Shown piece after piece: positions 31,886-40,746 of a DNA stretch of 45,910 nucleotides. The notes under the pieces are model-generated. The model saw only the letters and a list, made by a program, of their open reading frames with translations. It was not told the origin of the DNA and did no database searches. Origin of the DNA: Abyssibius sp040880065 (GTDB taxonomy: Bacteria; Pseudomonadota; Alphaproteobacteria; Rhodobacterales; Rhodobacteraceae); assembly GCA_040880065.1 (NCBI GenBank), contig JBBDJE010000012.1:1-45910 (forward strand). The letters run 5' to 3'. Both the position numbers and the translations under genes were made by a program. How positions within the stretch are numbered: the first letter of the stretch is position 1; each line of letters starts with the position of its first letter.

Positions 31886-33412
31886 CTAGCGCCGGAACAT
31901 CCCACCCAATACGCCCCGCACGATGGCCGTGCCAAGTTTGGTGCCGACAGAGCGTGAAAGTGATTTGGTAAAAGCCTCGGTCGGCGTGTCGGAGCGGCGG
32001 CTTCGCTTGGTTTTTGGTGTGCCCGCAGTGCCGCTGGGGTTGTAGCGCCGCCCCGTAGAGAACTCGCGATCGGCCTCGGCGGCGCCTTCATCCACCACGC
32101 GCTGCGCCTCGGCTGTGCGGCGGGCAAGCTCTTCAAAGGCGCTATGGCGGTCGATTGCGGTATCATACAGGCCCGAGAGCGGGCTGGCGGCAATGAGCGC
32201 GGCGCGTTCGGCCAAAGAAATAGGCCCAAGGCGCGAGCTTGGCGGGCGGATGAGCGTGCGCTGCACGATACCAGGCACGCCTTTGCGCTCTAACAAAGAC
32301 ACCACAGCCTCGCCGGTGCCGACCTCGCGAATGGCGGTTTCGGTGTCAAAATCCGGATTGGGGCGGAATGTTTCTGCCGCCGCGCGCAGCGCCTTTTGAT
32401 CACGCGGCGTATAGGCGCGCAGGGCGTGCTGGATGCGGTTGCCAAGCTGGCCAAGAATGGCGGAGGGCACATCATCGGGGTTTTGGGTGACAAAATACAC
32501 CCCCACCCCTTTGGAGCGGATGAGCCGCGCCACCTGTTCCACCTTGCCGAGCAGCGCCTTGCTGGCATCATCAAACAGCAAATGCGCCTCGTCAAAGAAG
32601 AACACAAATTTGGGTTTGTCGGGGTCACCAACCTCATCCAACTGTTCGAAAAGCTCTGAAAGCAGCCAGAGCAGGAAGGTGGCATAAAGCCGGGGCGCGG
32701 CCATAAGCTGGTCTGCTGCCAATATGTTGATGCGGCCGCGCCCGTCCGGAGCGGTGGCGATCATATCGGTGAGTTTCAGCGCGGGCTCGCCAAAGAACGC
32801 CGTCGCACCCTGGTTTTCCAGCACCACAAGGCGGCGCTGTATCGCCCCCACACTGGCCGTAGCGATATTGCCATAGCGCAGGCTGATCTCGGCGGAATTT
32901 TCACCAAGCCAGACCAGCATGGCGCGTAAATCCTTCAGGTCGAGCAGCAGCATCCCCTGCTCGTCGGCAATGCGAAAGGCGATGTTCAGAATGCCCTCCT
33001 GCGCCTCGGTCAACTCCAGCAAGCGCGACAGCAGCAGCGGCCCCATATCCGAAATTGTTGTGCGGATCGGGTGGCCGGATTGCGCAAACATATCCCAAAA
33101 CACCACGGGGAATGCGTCATAGCCGTAATCGTCGAACTTGATGGTGGCCGCGCGGGTCATGAAGGCATCATGCAGCGGTGCATCGGGTGAGCCGCTCATG
33201 CCAAGCCCGGCAAGGTCGCCCTTCACATCGGCCAGAAACACCGGCACGCCCTGCGCGGAAAAGCTCTCGGCCAGAATTTGCAAACTAACGGTTTTGCCCG
33301 TGCCGGTGGCGCCCGCGATCAGCCCGTGCCGGTTGCCATATTTCAACAACAGCTCTTGCGGCAGCCCGTAATCTGCCCCGCCGCCGCCTACAAATACCCG
33401 ATCAACGCTCAT
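31886..33412 (-). CDS. HerA-like ATPase, DUF853 family
   Basis: A 508-residue ATPase of the HerA/FtsK superfamily. GATGTGKT (residues 34-41) is Walker A, and FVFFFDEAHLLF near residue 270 is Walker B. The C-terminal 60 residues are basic and end in GGMFRR. The family is widespread as a helicase HerA-like protein of unknown role, with no NurA partner nearby. ATG 33412 has GGAG upstream. Confidence 0.88.
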   Translation of the reverse strand: MSVDRVFVGGGGADYGLPQELLLKYGNRHGLIAGATGTGKTVSLQILAESFSAQGVPVFLADVKGDLAGLGMSGSPDAPLHDAFMTRAATIKFDDYGYDAFPVVFWDMFAQSGHPIRTTISDMGPLLLSRLLELTEAQEGILNIAFRIADEQGMLLLDLKDLRAMLVWLGENSAEISLRYGNIATASVGAIQRRLVVLENQGATAFFGEPALKLTDMIATAPDGRGRINILAADQLMAAPRLYATFLLWLLSELFEQLDEVGDPDKPKFVFFFDEAHLLFDDASKALLGKVEQVARLIRSKGVGVYFVTQNPDDVPSAILGQLGNRIQHALRAYTPRDQKALRAAAETFRPNPDFDTETAIREVGTGEAVVSLLERKGVPGIVQRTLIRPPSSRLGPISLAERAALIAASPLSGLYDTAIDRHSAFEELARRTAEAQRVVDEGAAEADREFSTGRRYNPSGTAGTPKTKRSRRSDTPTEAFTKSLSRSVGTKLGTAIVRGVLGGMFRR

Positions 33413-33574
33413 CTGCACTCCTTCGTTTTGCGCCAGAATACCCCTAGCACCCGGATATGCCAGCGCTTTGCGCGATTTCTTGCAATACAACGCCAAATTC
33501 CGCGGCAGATAATTGACTTGCTGGCGCGCATCTGCGACCAGTATTGCAACTCTTACGCACACAGGATCTGTTAT

Positions 33575-34099
33575 ATGCGCATCAAATTTCTTTCCGCCCT
33601 TCTTGCCGTTTCGCTGGCCGCGCCGCTGGCAGCACAAGACCCCGACGCTTTTCCAACCACTGACGAGTTGCAAGGTATTGCCGCGCGCTACGAGGGTTGG
33701 GAAGTGCGTTGCCCCGAGGGCGCCGATGCCTGCCGCCTGGTCGCCCGCGGCCTGGATGCCGAAGGCAATGAAGTTGTGAATATTGCGCTGCAAGCCTTGC
33801 CCGAAGGCAACAGTGCTGCGCTGGGTGTGACAATCATCACCCCGCTGCTGACCCTGTTGCCGCGCGGCGTGACCGTGCGGATTGATGGCAATGCGCCCGC
33901 CGGCTTTCCCTTTAGCTGGTGCGATGCGCAGGGCTGCTATGCACGCTACGGCCTGACAGCCGCTGAAGTGCAAGGCCTACGCGACGGAAGCGAAATCAAG
34001 ATTTCCATCTTTGCAGTGACCAACACAACCGATGCAATTGATGCTTCGATTTCTCTGGCTGGCTTCACCGCCGCCGAAGCCGACCTTTCGGCACGCTAG
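33575..34099 (+). CDS. IalB-family periplasmic protein
   Basis: A 174-residue protein with a signal peptide (residues 1-22, ending LAAQ) and the invasion-associated locus B fold: WEVRCPEG with a cysteine pair (C in VRCPEG and DACR), and a second pair in the FSWCDAQGCYARYGLT segment. Family members are periplasmic and linked to stress tolerance in alphaproteobacteria. Divergent from the HerA-like gene. The stop codon TAG is the first three bases of a palindromic repeat. Confidence 0.85.
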   Translation: MRIKFLSALLAVSLAAPLAAQDPDAFPTTDELQGIAARYEGWEVRCPEGADACRLVARGLDAEGNEVVNIALQALPEGNSAALGVTIITPLLTLLPRGVTVRIDGNAPAGFPFSWCDAQGCYARYGLTAAEVQGLRDGSEIKISIFAVTNTTDAIDASISLAGFTAAEADLSAR

Positions 34100-34180
34100 A
34101 GCGCGTTGCGTTCGAACTTTTTGATAGCGCATGTTTAATACGCAAAAAAACCGGTTTCCACTTTTCTGCAACTTGCTCTA
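34097..34180. repeat. REP-like palindromic repeat overlapping the IalB gene stop
   Basis: Outer arms TAGAGC (34097-34102) and GCTCTA (34175-34180), and inner arms GTTGC (34105-34109) and GCAAC (34168-34172), enclose about 58 bp that include AAAACCGGTTTCCACTTTT-like sequence. This pattern is a familiar intergenic repeat in Rhizobiales and Rhodobacterales, recognised from memory. It supplies the stop codon of the preceding gene. Confidence 0.7.
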
Positions 34181-34198
34181 ACGGCTTACAAAAACACA

Positions 34199-34226
34199 AA
34201 AGGTCGCCCTTGAGGCGGCCTTTTTC
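34199..34226. terminator. Bidirectional terminator between the IalB gene and fabF
   Basis: AAAGGTCGCC and GGCGGCCTTT pair (one G-T wobble) around the loop CTTGA, with five T after the stem on the plus strand and A-rich sequence before it. It therefore works for either converging gene. Confidence 0.78.
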
Positions 34227-34243
34227 ATTTTAACAACAGGCGT

Positions 34244-35458
34244 TCAGGGGGCTGCGCGCAGGGCGAGGACGGCATTCATGCCGCCAAACGCAAAAGCGTT
34301 GGACATGGCCACAGTCACCTTGGCTTTGCGCGCCTCGTTTGGCACGACATCAAGGTTACAGTCAGGGTCCGGCTGCTCGTAACCCACGGTCGGTGCGATA
34401 ATGCCGTCGCGCAGCGCCATGATGCAGGCCAAAAGCTCGACAGCACCAGTGCCGCCAATCAAATGCCCGTGCATGGATTTGGTCGAGGAAATCATCAGAT
34501 CATCGGCTGCGGCGCCAAAGGCTTCGCGCACGGCAGCGCATTCGGTTTTGTCATTGGCAGTTGTGCCCGTTCCATGGGCGTTGATATAGCCCACTTCGCT
34601 TGGGTTCAGCCTGGCGTCTTTCAAAGCAGCCGAAATGGTGCGGGTAGCCCCTGCACGGCTTGGCATCACAATATCGCTGGCATCCGATGTCATGGCGAAA
34701 CCGATCACTTCGGCCAGAATTTTGGCACCGCGCGCGCGCGCATGCTCAAACTCTTCAAACACGAAAACTGCCGCACCTTCGCCCTGCACCATGCCATTGC
34801 GCGTAGCCGAGAACGGGCGGCAGGCGTCTTTTGACATAACACGCAGGCCTTCCCACGCCTTGATACCGCCAAAAACCAGCATGGATTCCGACCCGCCGGT
34901 CAGCATCGCATCAACGCTGCCCGAACGAATAAGGTTAAAGGCCATGCCCATAGCGTGGTTGGAGCTGGCACAAGCCGTGGCCACCGTAAAGCTTGGCCCC
35001 TGCGCGCCATAGGCCATCGACAAATGCGAAGTGGCGGAATTGTTCATCAGCCGCGGCACAACAAAGGGGTGAACGCGGTTCTTGCCCTCTTCATAGACCA
35101 GCCGGTAGTTTTCGTCTTGTGTTTGCAGCCCGCCGCCCGAGGTGCCAAGCACAACGCCGGTGCGCGTCGGGTCTTGTGCATTCACATCCAGACCCGATTG
35201 CGCCATAGCCTCGCGACCGGCCAGCAGCGCAAACTGCGTGAAACGGTCGTATAGCACCAGTTCCTGACGGCCAAAATGCGCCGTTTCGTCATAGCCATGC
35301 ACCTGACCGGCAATGCCAATTTGCAGCCTGTCGGCGTTGCGGATATCGAGCGGGCCAATACCGCAGCGCCCTTCTGCCATGGCTTGCATGGTTGCAGAAG
35401 CGCTATGACCAAGCGAGTTGATCGACCCCTGACCTGTGATGACGACGCGTTTACTCAA
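34244..35458 (-). CDS. fabF: Beta-ketoacyl-ACP synthase II-like (FabF family)
   Basis: A 404-residue condensing enzyme. The triad is C163 in TACASSNHA, H295 in NAHGTGTTAND, and H332 in TKSMHGHLIGG, with K327 also conserved. It is the third gene of a lpxD-ACP-fabF operon. Because the partner ACP is a dedicated one and LpxD is encoded upstream, a role in making special acyl chains for lipid A is likelier than bulk fatty-acid elongation. The gene is not next to fabB, fabD or fabG as in the main fab cluster. Confidence 0.9.
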   Translation of the reverse strand: MSKRVVITGQGSINSLGHSASATMQAMAEGRCGIGPLDIRNADRLQIGIAGQVHGYDETAHFGRQELVLYDRFTQFALLAGREAMAQSGLDVNAQDPTRTGVVLGTSGGGLQTQDENYRLVYEEGKNRVHPFVVPRLMNNSATSHLSMAYGAQGPSFTVATACASSNHAMGMAFNLIRSGSVDAMLTGGSESMLVFGGIKAWEGLRVMSKDACRPFSATRNGMVQGEGAAVFVFEEFEHARARGAKILAEVIGFAMTSDASDIVMPSRAGATRTISAALKDARLNPSEVGYINAHGTGTTANDKTECAAVREAFGAAADDLMISSTKSMHGHLIGGTGAVELLACIMALRDGIIAPTVGYEQPDPDCNLDVVPNEARKAKVTVAMSNAFAFGGMNAVLALRAAP

Positions 35459-35463
35459 ACCAA

Positions 35464-35727
35464 TCAGCCCTTCGCCGCGACAAGCGACTCCACCGCCGCG
35501 ACGATTGCGCCAACATTGGAAATGTCGAAATCGGATTCGGTCGGATCATTGGCATTGAAGGGCACCTGAATATCAAAGGCTTCCTCAATGGCAAAAATCG
35601 CTTCGACCAACCCGAGCGAATCGACGCCAAGGTCTTCCAGCGTTGCATCCATAGAAACGTCGGAGGGCTGCAAAACAGCCTGTTCGGCTATGATTTCAAC
35701 GATCTTCTCTTTGACATCGGCGCTCAT
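35464..35727 (-). CDS. Acyl carrier protein
   Basis: An 87-residue acidic ACP. The phosphopantetheine attachment serine is S37 in GVDSLGL. It sits 5 bp before fabF and 31 bp after lpxD on the same strand. It differs from the usual AcpP by its N- and C-terminal segments and resembles dedicated ACPs in lipid A clusters such as AcpXL. Whether it carries very long or hydroxylated chains cannot be read from sequence. Confidence 0.9.
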   Translation of the reverse strand: MSADVKEKIVEIIAEQAVLQPSDVSMDATLEDLGVDSLGLVEAIFAIEEAFDIQVPFNANDPTESDFDISNVGAIVAAVESLVAAKG

Positions 35728-35758
35728 CGGCTGTCCCCTTGGCTTTATCGCTTACCGT

Positions 35759-36850
35759 CTAATCGTTCGCAACGGTTTTTGAAACCGCTTTTTGTAGGCT
35801 TTCGACCTTCTCTGCCAGTTTGGGCAGGCGACGATAGATTTTGTAGCACTCTACATTCAGTTCGGCCCGAATGGCTGGGTTGCCCATGATAAAGCGGTTC
35901 GGCGGCACATTGGAGGAAATACCCGACTTGCCCGCCGCCACAACGCCGGTGCCCACGGTCACATGGTCGGCCACGCCAACCTGCCCGCCAAGCACAACGC
36001 GGTCTTCAATGATGGACGACCCACCTACCCCGGCTTGCGCACATAGCAGGCAATCGGCCCCTACGCGCACATTATGGCCGATCATCACCAAATTATCGAG
36101 CTTGCTGCCCGATCCGATGATCGTGTCGGTAATAGTGCCACGGTCAACCGTGCAGCCCGCGCCAAGCTCGACATCATCACCAATTTGCACCGCACCAAGC
36201 GAATTGATGCGCGCATAGTGTTGCGCGGCCAGTTCGGCCGACGGGTCATGGCCGGCGCGCGCTGCCTCAATAGCGCCGGTATCGGGCGTTACAAACGAAA
36301 ACCCGTCACCGCCCACAACCGCGTTTGGTTGCGCGATGAACCGCGCACCAATGCGCACCCGCGCCCCGATGCGCACACCGGAATGAAGCAGGCAATCATC
36401 GCCGATCACAGCGTCTTCCGCCACGCTGGCATGGGGCAGAATACGGGCGTTTGCACCAATGCGGGCGCGCGCACCGATCACCACAAACGGGCCGATCGCC
36501 GCGCCGTCGCCAATGTCGGCGCTTGAATCGATGATTGCGCTGGGATGGATGCCCAAAGGCAGGTTCGGGCGGCGCTCGAACACCTGATTGAGCCCGGCCA
36601 GCGCATAGCGCGGGCGCGGGGCGAAAAGCGCGGCCTGCAGGCCAAGCGCCTGCCAGTCGGCCCCTTCCCACAACAATGCGGCGCGGGCGTTGCCCTGCCC
36701 CAGAGTTTCGGCAAACTTCGCATTCAACGCCAGTGCCAGATCGTCGGTGCCGGCATTTTGCGGCTCGGAGGGGCCATGCACGACAAGACCAAGGTCACCC
36801 TCGGCCCGCGCGCCGAGTGCCTGCGCAATTTCTGCAATTGTGAAGCTCAT
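35759..36850 (-). CDS. lpxD: UDP-3-O-acylglucosamine N-acyltransferase
   Basis: A 363-residue lipid A enzyme. The N-terminal substrate domain (1-100) is followed by a left-handed beta-helix of hexapeptide repeats (IxxSxxIGxxxxIG pattern, about 105-310) and a C-terminal helix. H259 in MIGHNV matches the catalytic histidine region of LpxD. The start MSFTIAEIAQ at 36850 is chosen; the upstream frame runs through a hairpin. It transfers a hydroxyacyl chain from ACP, so the ACP and FabF encoded next to it are natural partners. Confidence 0.94.
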   Translation of the reverse strand: MSFTIAEIAQALGARAEGDLGLVVHGPSEPQNAGTDDLALALNAKFAETLGQGNARAALLWEGADWQALGLQAALFAPRPRYALAGLNQVFERRPNLPLGIHPSAIIDSSADIGDGAAIGPFVVIGARARIGANARILPHASVAEDAVIGDDCLLHSGVRIGARVRIGARFIAQPNAVVGGDGFSFVTPDTGAIEAARAGHDPSAELAAQHYARINSLGAVQIGDDVELGAGCTVDRGTITDTIIGSGSKLDNLVMIGHNVRVGADCLLCAQAGVGGSSIIEDRVVLGGQVGVADHVTVGTGVVAAGKSGISSNVPPNRFIMGNPAIRAELNVECYKIYRRLPKLAEKVESLQKAVSKTVAND

Positions 36851-36867
36851 GAAATCTCCGAATGCGG

Positions 36868-36888
36868 CCCGCCCCGTTATGGGGCGGG
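36868..36888. terminator. Strong GC hairpin between the L,D-transpeptidase gene and lpxD
   Basis: Perfect 8-bp arms CCCGCCCC and GGGGCGGG around GTTAT. No U-tract follows on the minus strand, so it may only reduce read-through from the transpeptidase gene into lpxD. Confidence 0.5.
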
Positions 36889-36902
36889 TGCTTTCGTACA
36901 GA

Positions 36903-38558
36903 TTAGCCCTGAACCGAGGGCAACGCCACCCCGGCTTCAGACAATGCGTTGAACACCAGCGCATCGCGGTCGTAGATGTCGATGCGATATTCCAGCGCGC
37001 CGAGATCGTTCAGGAATACGGTGTTGTAAACCAGATGCACCGGCACATGAACATCAAGGTTGACCTGGGTTTCACGGCGGGTATTCAGCACCGCTGTGAA
37101 ATCACCTTCAGGGTCAGCCGTTTGCGGAGCCAGCAGGGTATAGGCAAGTTCCAGCGGCTTGTGCACACGCACGCAGCCATGGCTGAAGGCGCGGGTATCG
37201 CGGTTGAACAGGCTGCGCGACGGCGTGTCGTGCAGATAAATATTATGACGGTTGGGGAACATGAATTTCACCCGTCCGAGCGCATTACCACTCCCCGGGC
37301 GCTGGCGCAGCACATAAGGGAAGTTGGTAACGGTATATTGGCTGAGGTCAACAAGGCGCGGATCAACCAGTCGGCCTGAGCCCCGCACCTGCATTTCGAT
37401 GTTCTGGCGTGCCAGCAAGGTCGGGTCGCGCAGAATATCGGGCAGATATTCCATCGAGGCGATGCTTTCCGGCACGTTCCATGACGGGTTCACCACCATA
37501 TGCTCCATTTCGTCGGAAAACTCGACCGTCTGGAACCTTGCGCCCGACTTGCCCACAACAACACGCGTATCAAGCGTGACAACGCCATTATCAATGACAT
37601 AGCCCATGAATGACGCAGTGTTCACCCAGATATGCCGTTCGCCACGCTCAAAGTTCATCCAGCGCGCGCGTTCAAGGTTAACCAGAACCTGCTGGTAATG
37701 CTGGGTCGGGTCGGCGTTGATCGCTTCCAGCGTTTTGGGGCCGATAATGCCGTCGGCATCAAGGTTGTTCACGGTCTGGAAGGCCTTGACGGCATCGACC
37801 AGAAAATCGTCGTAAACGGGCGAGTCACCTGCCACATCGTTATAGCCCTGCATCACAAGGCGCACACGCAGCGCGAGCACCCGCTCGTCAGACTGGCCGG
37901 GGCGCAGGCTGCGGCCCGGGCCAACACGCGGCTGGCTTTCGCCTTCGGCGATCAGCACACGCAGGCGCACAAGCTCGGCTTTCAGCGCGGCATAAACCGG
38001 GTCTTGCGGCTCGAGCGCGTCATAAAAGGCGGGGTCGGCACTGTTAATGGCAACGGAATCGAGCAGCCCGTAAATATCGGCAACCGGACGGTTACGGTCG
38101 ATCATGTCGCTCAGGCTCGACGGGGCAATGATGCCCGTGGACACATCAACAGCATATTTTAAAAACAGGGCCGAGGCGGCAACCTCAAAGGCAGCCGCGG
38201 CTTCAACCGAGCGTCCGGCGGCGGCCTCCAGCATGCGCAAGCCTTCAACGTCGTAGCGCGCAGCAGGCAACCCGTTGGCAGGCGCATCGGCAATGGCGGC
38301 AAGCAGGGTGTTTACAGCCGCATCATCATTCCAGATAGGGGCATAGTCATTCGCGGCATACCAATCAGCCATGGCTGGCCGCTCAACGCTTGCAAGCGCG
38401 TCAAACAACGCCTGCGATGCGGGCCCAAGCCCCATGGTTTCGACTTCAGATGTAAGCGCTGTTGCCGATTCTTGTGCTTGCGCCCAAGTCGATGTCAATC
38501 CGCTTGCAGTTAACAGCAGGACTGCGCCCAACCGGGCCTTGTTGCCTAAATACCACAT
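36903..38558 (-). CDS. L,D-transpeptidase of the YcbB/LdtD type
   Basis: A 551-residue periplasmic enzyme with a signal peptide (about 1-27), a helical region, a PG_binding_1 domain (about 260-310, with DADGIIGPKTLEAI), and a YkuD catalytic domain. The catalytic cysteine is C462 in HGCVRVHKP. Members form 3-3 crosslinks between peptidoglycan stem peptides or anchor proteins to them. It is divergent from a YcbK/MepK-like endopeptidase gene, echoing the ycbB-ycbK adjacency in E. coli. ATG 38558 has GAGG upstream. Confidence 0.92.
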   Translation of the reverse strand: MWYLGNKARLGAVLLLTASGLTSTWAQAQESATALTSEVETMGLGPASQALFDALASVERPAMADWYAANDYAPIWNDDAAVNTLLAAIADAPANGLPAARYDVEGLRMLEAAAGRSVEAAAAFEVAASALFLKYAVDVSTGIIAPSSLSDMIDRNRPVADIYGLLDSVAINSADPAFYDALEPQDPVYAALKAELVRLRVLIAEGESQPRVGPGRSLRPGQSDERVLALRVRLVMQGYNDVAGDSPVYDDFLVDAVKAFQTVNNLDADGIIGPKTLEAINADPTQHYQQVLVNLERARWMNFERGERHIWVNTASFMGYVIDNGVVTLDTRVVVGKSGARFQTVEFSDEMEHMVVNPSWNVPESIASMEYLPDILRDPTLLARQNIEMQVRGSGRLVDPRLVDLSQYTVTNFPYVLRQRPGSGNALGRVKFMFPNRHNIYLHDTPSRSLFNRDTRAFSHGCVRVHKPLELAYTLLAPQTADPEGDFTAVLNTRRETQVNLDVHVPVHLVYNTVFLNDLGALEYRIDIYDRDALVFNALSEAGVALPSVQG

Positions 38559-38873
38559 GACTTGCCTCACAATCACAGTTTCACACTTTGTCGCCCAATA
38601 GCGTATTTTCAAACCAATAACGAGCCTCACCCAAGGCCAGATCGGCGAATTTCTGCCGACCCATGTCTTTTGAGCCACAATACAGCAGAACGAAACAAGC
38701 CCAATCCCCAATGAAATAACGTTTCCGTGAGGGTTTCACTCCAAATGCGCATTTCCGCCGATGCAAAACTGACACTTGGCCGATGAATCATTCTGTGTCA
38801 TAAAGTCTGAAGAAATTGAGCAGTTCGCAAAGACGCACGCTCTTAGGTAACGACGAGACGGGCAGAAAGTTCC
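38559..38873. other. Divergent intergenic region between the two cell-wall genes
   Basis: 315 bp without a supported gene. The only short open frame overlapping it lies antisense with no ribosome binding site. The right half holds the promoter of the endopeptidase gene. A TTGAAA near the left end could serve the transpeptidase gene, but its -10 is poor. Confidence 0.6.
38776..38804 (+). promoter_or_regulatory. Sigma70-type promoter of the YcbK/MepK-like gene
   Basis: TTGGCC (38776-38781) and CATAAA (38799-38804) with a 17-bp spacer, giving a leader of about 65 nt before the ATG at 38874. Confidence 0.5.
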
Positions 38874-39440
38874 ATGAATAACAACAAAGCGACAATCTCG
38901 CGCCGTTCACTATTAGGTGTTTTCGCAGCCACCGCAGTGAGTGCCGCGCCCCATTTTGCCAATGCCGCGGGCGTTGTGCGTGGCGCGGGCGACATCCGGC
39001 GCATTTACATGCGCTCGCAGCGTACCGGTGAGGTGCTAAACACAATCTACTGGATCGAGGGTCAGTATATCACCCCCGCTTTGGAAGAGATTTCGTGGTT
39101 CATGCGTGACTGGCGCGAGAATTCCACGATTGGTTACGCCGCAAACAATGTTGACATCATGGCCGCCTCGCACCGCCTGATGGAAACCTCAGAGCCTTAT
39201 TTGCTGCTTTCCGGCTACCGCTCCCCCGCCACAAACGCGATGTTGAATTCGCGCTCCTCGGGTGTAGCGTCCAACTCCTACCACATTCGCGGCATGGCCG
39301 CCGATCTGCGCCTGTCATCACGTTCGATCAGCCAAATGGCACAGGCGGCAAAAGCCTGTAACTCGGGCGGCGTTGGCACCTATGGGCGCTCGAACTTTGT
39401 GCATATGGATTGTGGGCCTGTGCGCGACTGGCGCGGTTAA
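38874..39440 (+). CDS. YcbK/MepK-like murein endopeptidase (DUF882), Tat-exported
   Basis: A 188-residue protein. SRRSLLGVF near residue 9 is a twin-arginine signal, so it is folded before export. The zinc-site pattern of M15-type peptidases is visible: H137 and D144 in HIRGMAADLRL, and H177 in FVHMDCG. In E. coli MepK cleaves the 3-3 crosslinks made by L,D-transpeptidases; here the two genes are divergent neighbours. A strong terminator follows. Confidence 0.88.
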   Translation: MNNNKATISRRSLLGVFAATAVSAAPHFANAAGVVRGAGDIRRIYMRSQRTGEVLNTIYWIEGQYITPALEEISWFMRDWRENSTIGYAANNVDIMAASHRLMETSEPYLLLSGYRSPATNAMLNSRSSGVASNSYHIRGMAADLRLSSRSISQMAQAAKACNSGGVGTYGRSNFVHMDCGPVRDWRG

Positions 39441-39461
39441 ACCTCGCCAATTCAAAAAACC

Positions 39462-39485
39462 AGCCGCCTTTCGGGCGGCTTTTTT
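39462..39485. terminator. Intrinsic terminator between the endopeptidase gene and proA
   Basis: AGCCGCC/GGCGGCT stem around TTTCG followed by a T run, with A-rich sequence before it, so it serves both converging genes. The stop codon of proA lies in its T-tract. Confidence 0.8.
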
Positions 39486-40737
39486 ATGGGCGGGTATGCC
39501 CCTGCCCGCGCACCAGATACTTGAAGCTGGTGAGTTGCTCTGCCCCCACGGGGCCGCGCGCATGCAGCTTTCCCGTCGCAATGCCAATTTCCGCGCCCAT
39601 GCCAAATTCGCCGCCATCGGCAAACTGGGTCGAGGCGTTATGCATCAGAATTGCGCTATCGACGCTGTTGAAGAACTGCGCCACGGTCGCCGCGCCTTCG
39701 GCAATAATGCATTCGGTGTGGCTGGAACTATACGCGCGGATATGCGCGATTGCGCCGCTCACCCCGTCAACCAACCGCGCGGCGATGATCATATCCAGAA
39801 ACTCATGGCCAAAATCACCAGCGGTGGCGGGCACCATACCTGGCAGATTGGCAAGTTCGCCTTCACCGCGCACCTCTACCCCCGCCGCTACAAGCGCATC
39901 CAGAACCACCGCGCCGTGCCGGGCGTAAAAGGCACGGTCAATCAGCAGGCATTCCGCCGCGCCACAAATGCCGGGGCGGCGGGTTTTGGCGTTGAGCGCG
40001 ATATCACGCGCCATGTCGGGCTTGGCTGAACCGTCAATGTAAACATGGCAAATGCCTTCCAGATGCGCAAATACCGGCACCCGCGCTTCGGTTTGCACAA
40101 GCCCCACCAGCCCGCGCCCCCCGCGCGGCACAATCACATCAATATGCCGTGTGTCGCGCAGCATGGCGGTAACGGCGGCACGGTCACGCGTTGGCACAAG
40201 CTGGATGCTGGCTTCGGGAAGTCCGGCGGCCACGATGCCCCGCACCAATGCGGCATGAATCGCGCCGCTGGAATGAAAGCTCTCCGAGCCGCCCCGCAAA
40301 ATAGCTGCATTGCCCGATTTCAGGCACAGCGCCCCGGCATCGGCGGTTACATTCGGGCGGCTTTCAAAAATCACCCCGACCACGCCAATCGGCGTGCGAA
40401 CGCGGGTGATGTTCAGCCCCGAGGGCACATCCCATTCGGTAATGGTCGCACCAACAGGGTCGGGCTGTTCGGCCACGGCACGCAAGCCGTCAACCATGGC
40501 GCGGATGCGCCCCTCATCAAGCATGAGCCGGTCGAGCATGGCGGTGCTGAGGCCCTTTTCGCGGCCATAATCCATATCGCGGGCATTGGCAGCCAGCACC
40601 TCGGCACGCGACGCCCACAAATATTGCGCAGCACCTATCAGGGCGGCGTGCTTGCGCTCACCGCTTGCCATGGCCAGTTCAACCGAAGCTACGCGCGCCG
40701 CAGCCCCAATAGCACCCATTTCTGCCTGAATATCCAT
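39484..40737 (-). CDS. proA: Gamma-glutamyl phosphate reductase
   Basis: A 417-residue NADPH-dependent enzyme of the aldehyde dehydrogenase fold, the second step of proline synthesis. The catalytic cysteine is in RRPGICGAAE, and KSGNAAILRGGSE near residue 140 is the cofactor region. It is 9 bp downstream of proB and shares an operon with proB and obgE. Confidence 0.96.
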   Translation of the reverse strand: MDIQAEMGAIGAAARVASVELAMASGERKHAALIGAAQYLWASRAEVLAANARDMDYGREKGLSTAMLDRLMLDEGRIRAMVDGLRAVAEQPDPVGATITEWDVPSGLNITRVRTPIGVVGVIFESRPNVTADAGALCLKSGNAAILRGGSESFHSSGAIHAALVRGIVAAGLPEASIQLVPTRDRAAVTAMLRDTRHIDVIVPRGGRGLVGLVQTEARVPVFAHLEGICHVYIDGSAKPDMARDIALNAKTRRPGICGAAECLLIDRAFYARHGAVVLDALVAAGVEVRGEGELANLPGMVPATAGDFGHEFLDMIIAARLVDGVSGAIAHIRAYSSSHTECIIAEGAATVAQFFNSVDSAILMHNASTQFADGGEFGMGAEIGIATGKLHARGPVGAEQLTSFKYLVRGQGHTRP

Positions 40738-40746
40738 GCCGCCCCC

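Noticed and set aside
38581..38775. Minus-strand open frame of 64 codons in the cell-wall intergenic region
   Set aside because: No ribosome binding site, no recognisable domain, and it overlaps the region needed for divergent promoters.
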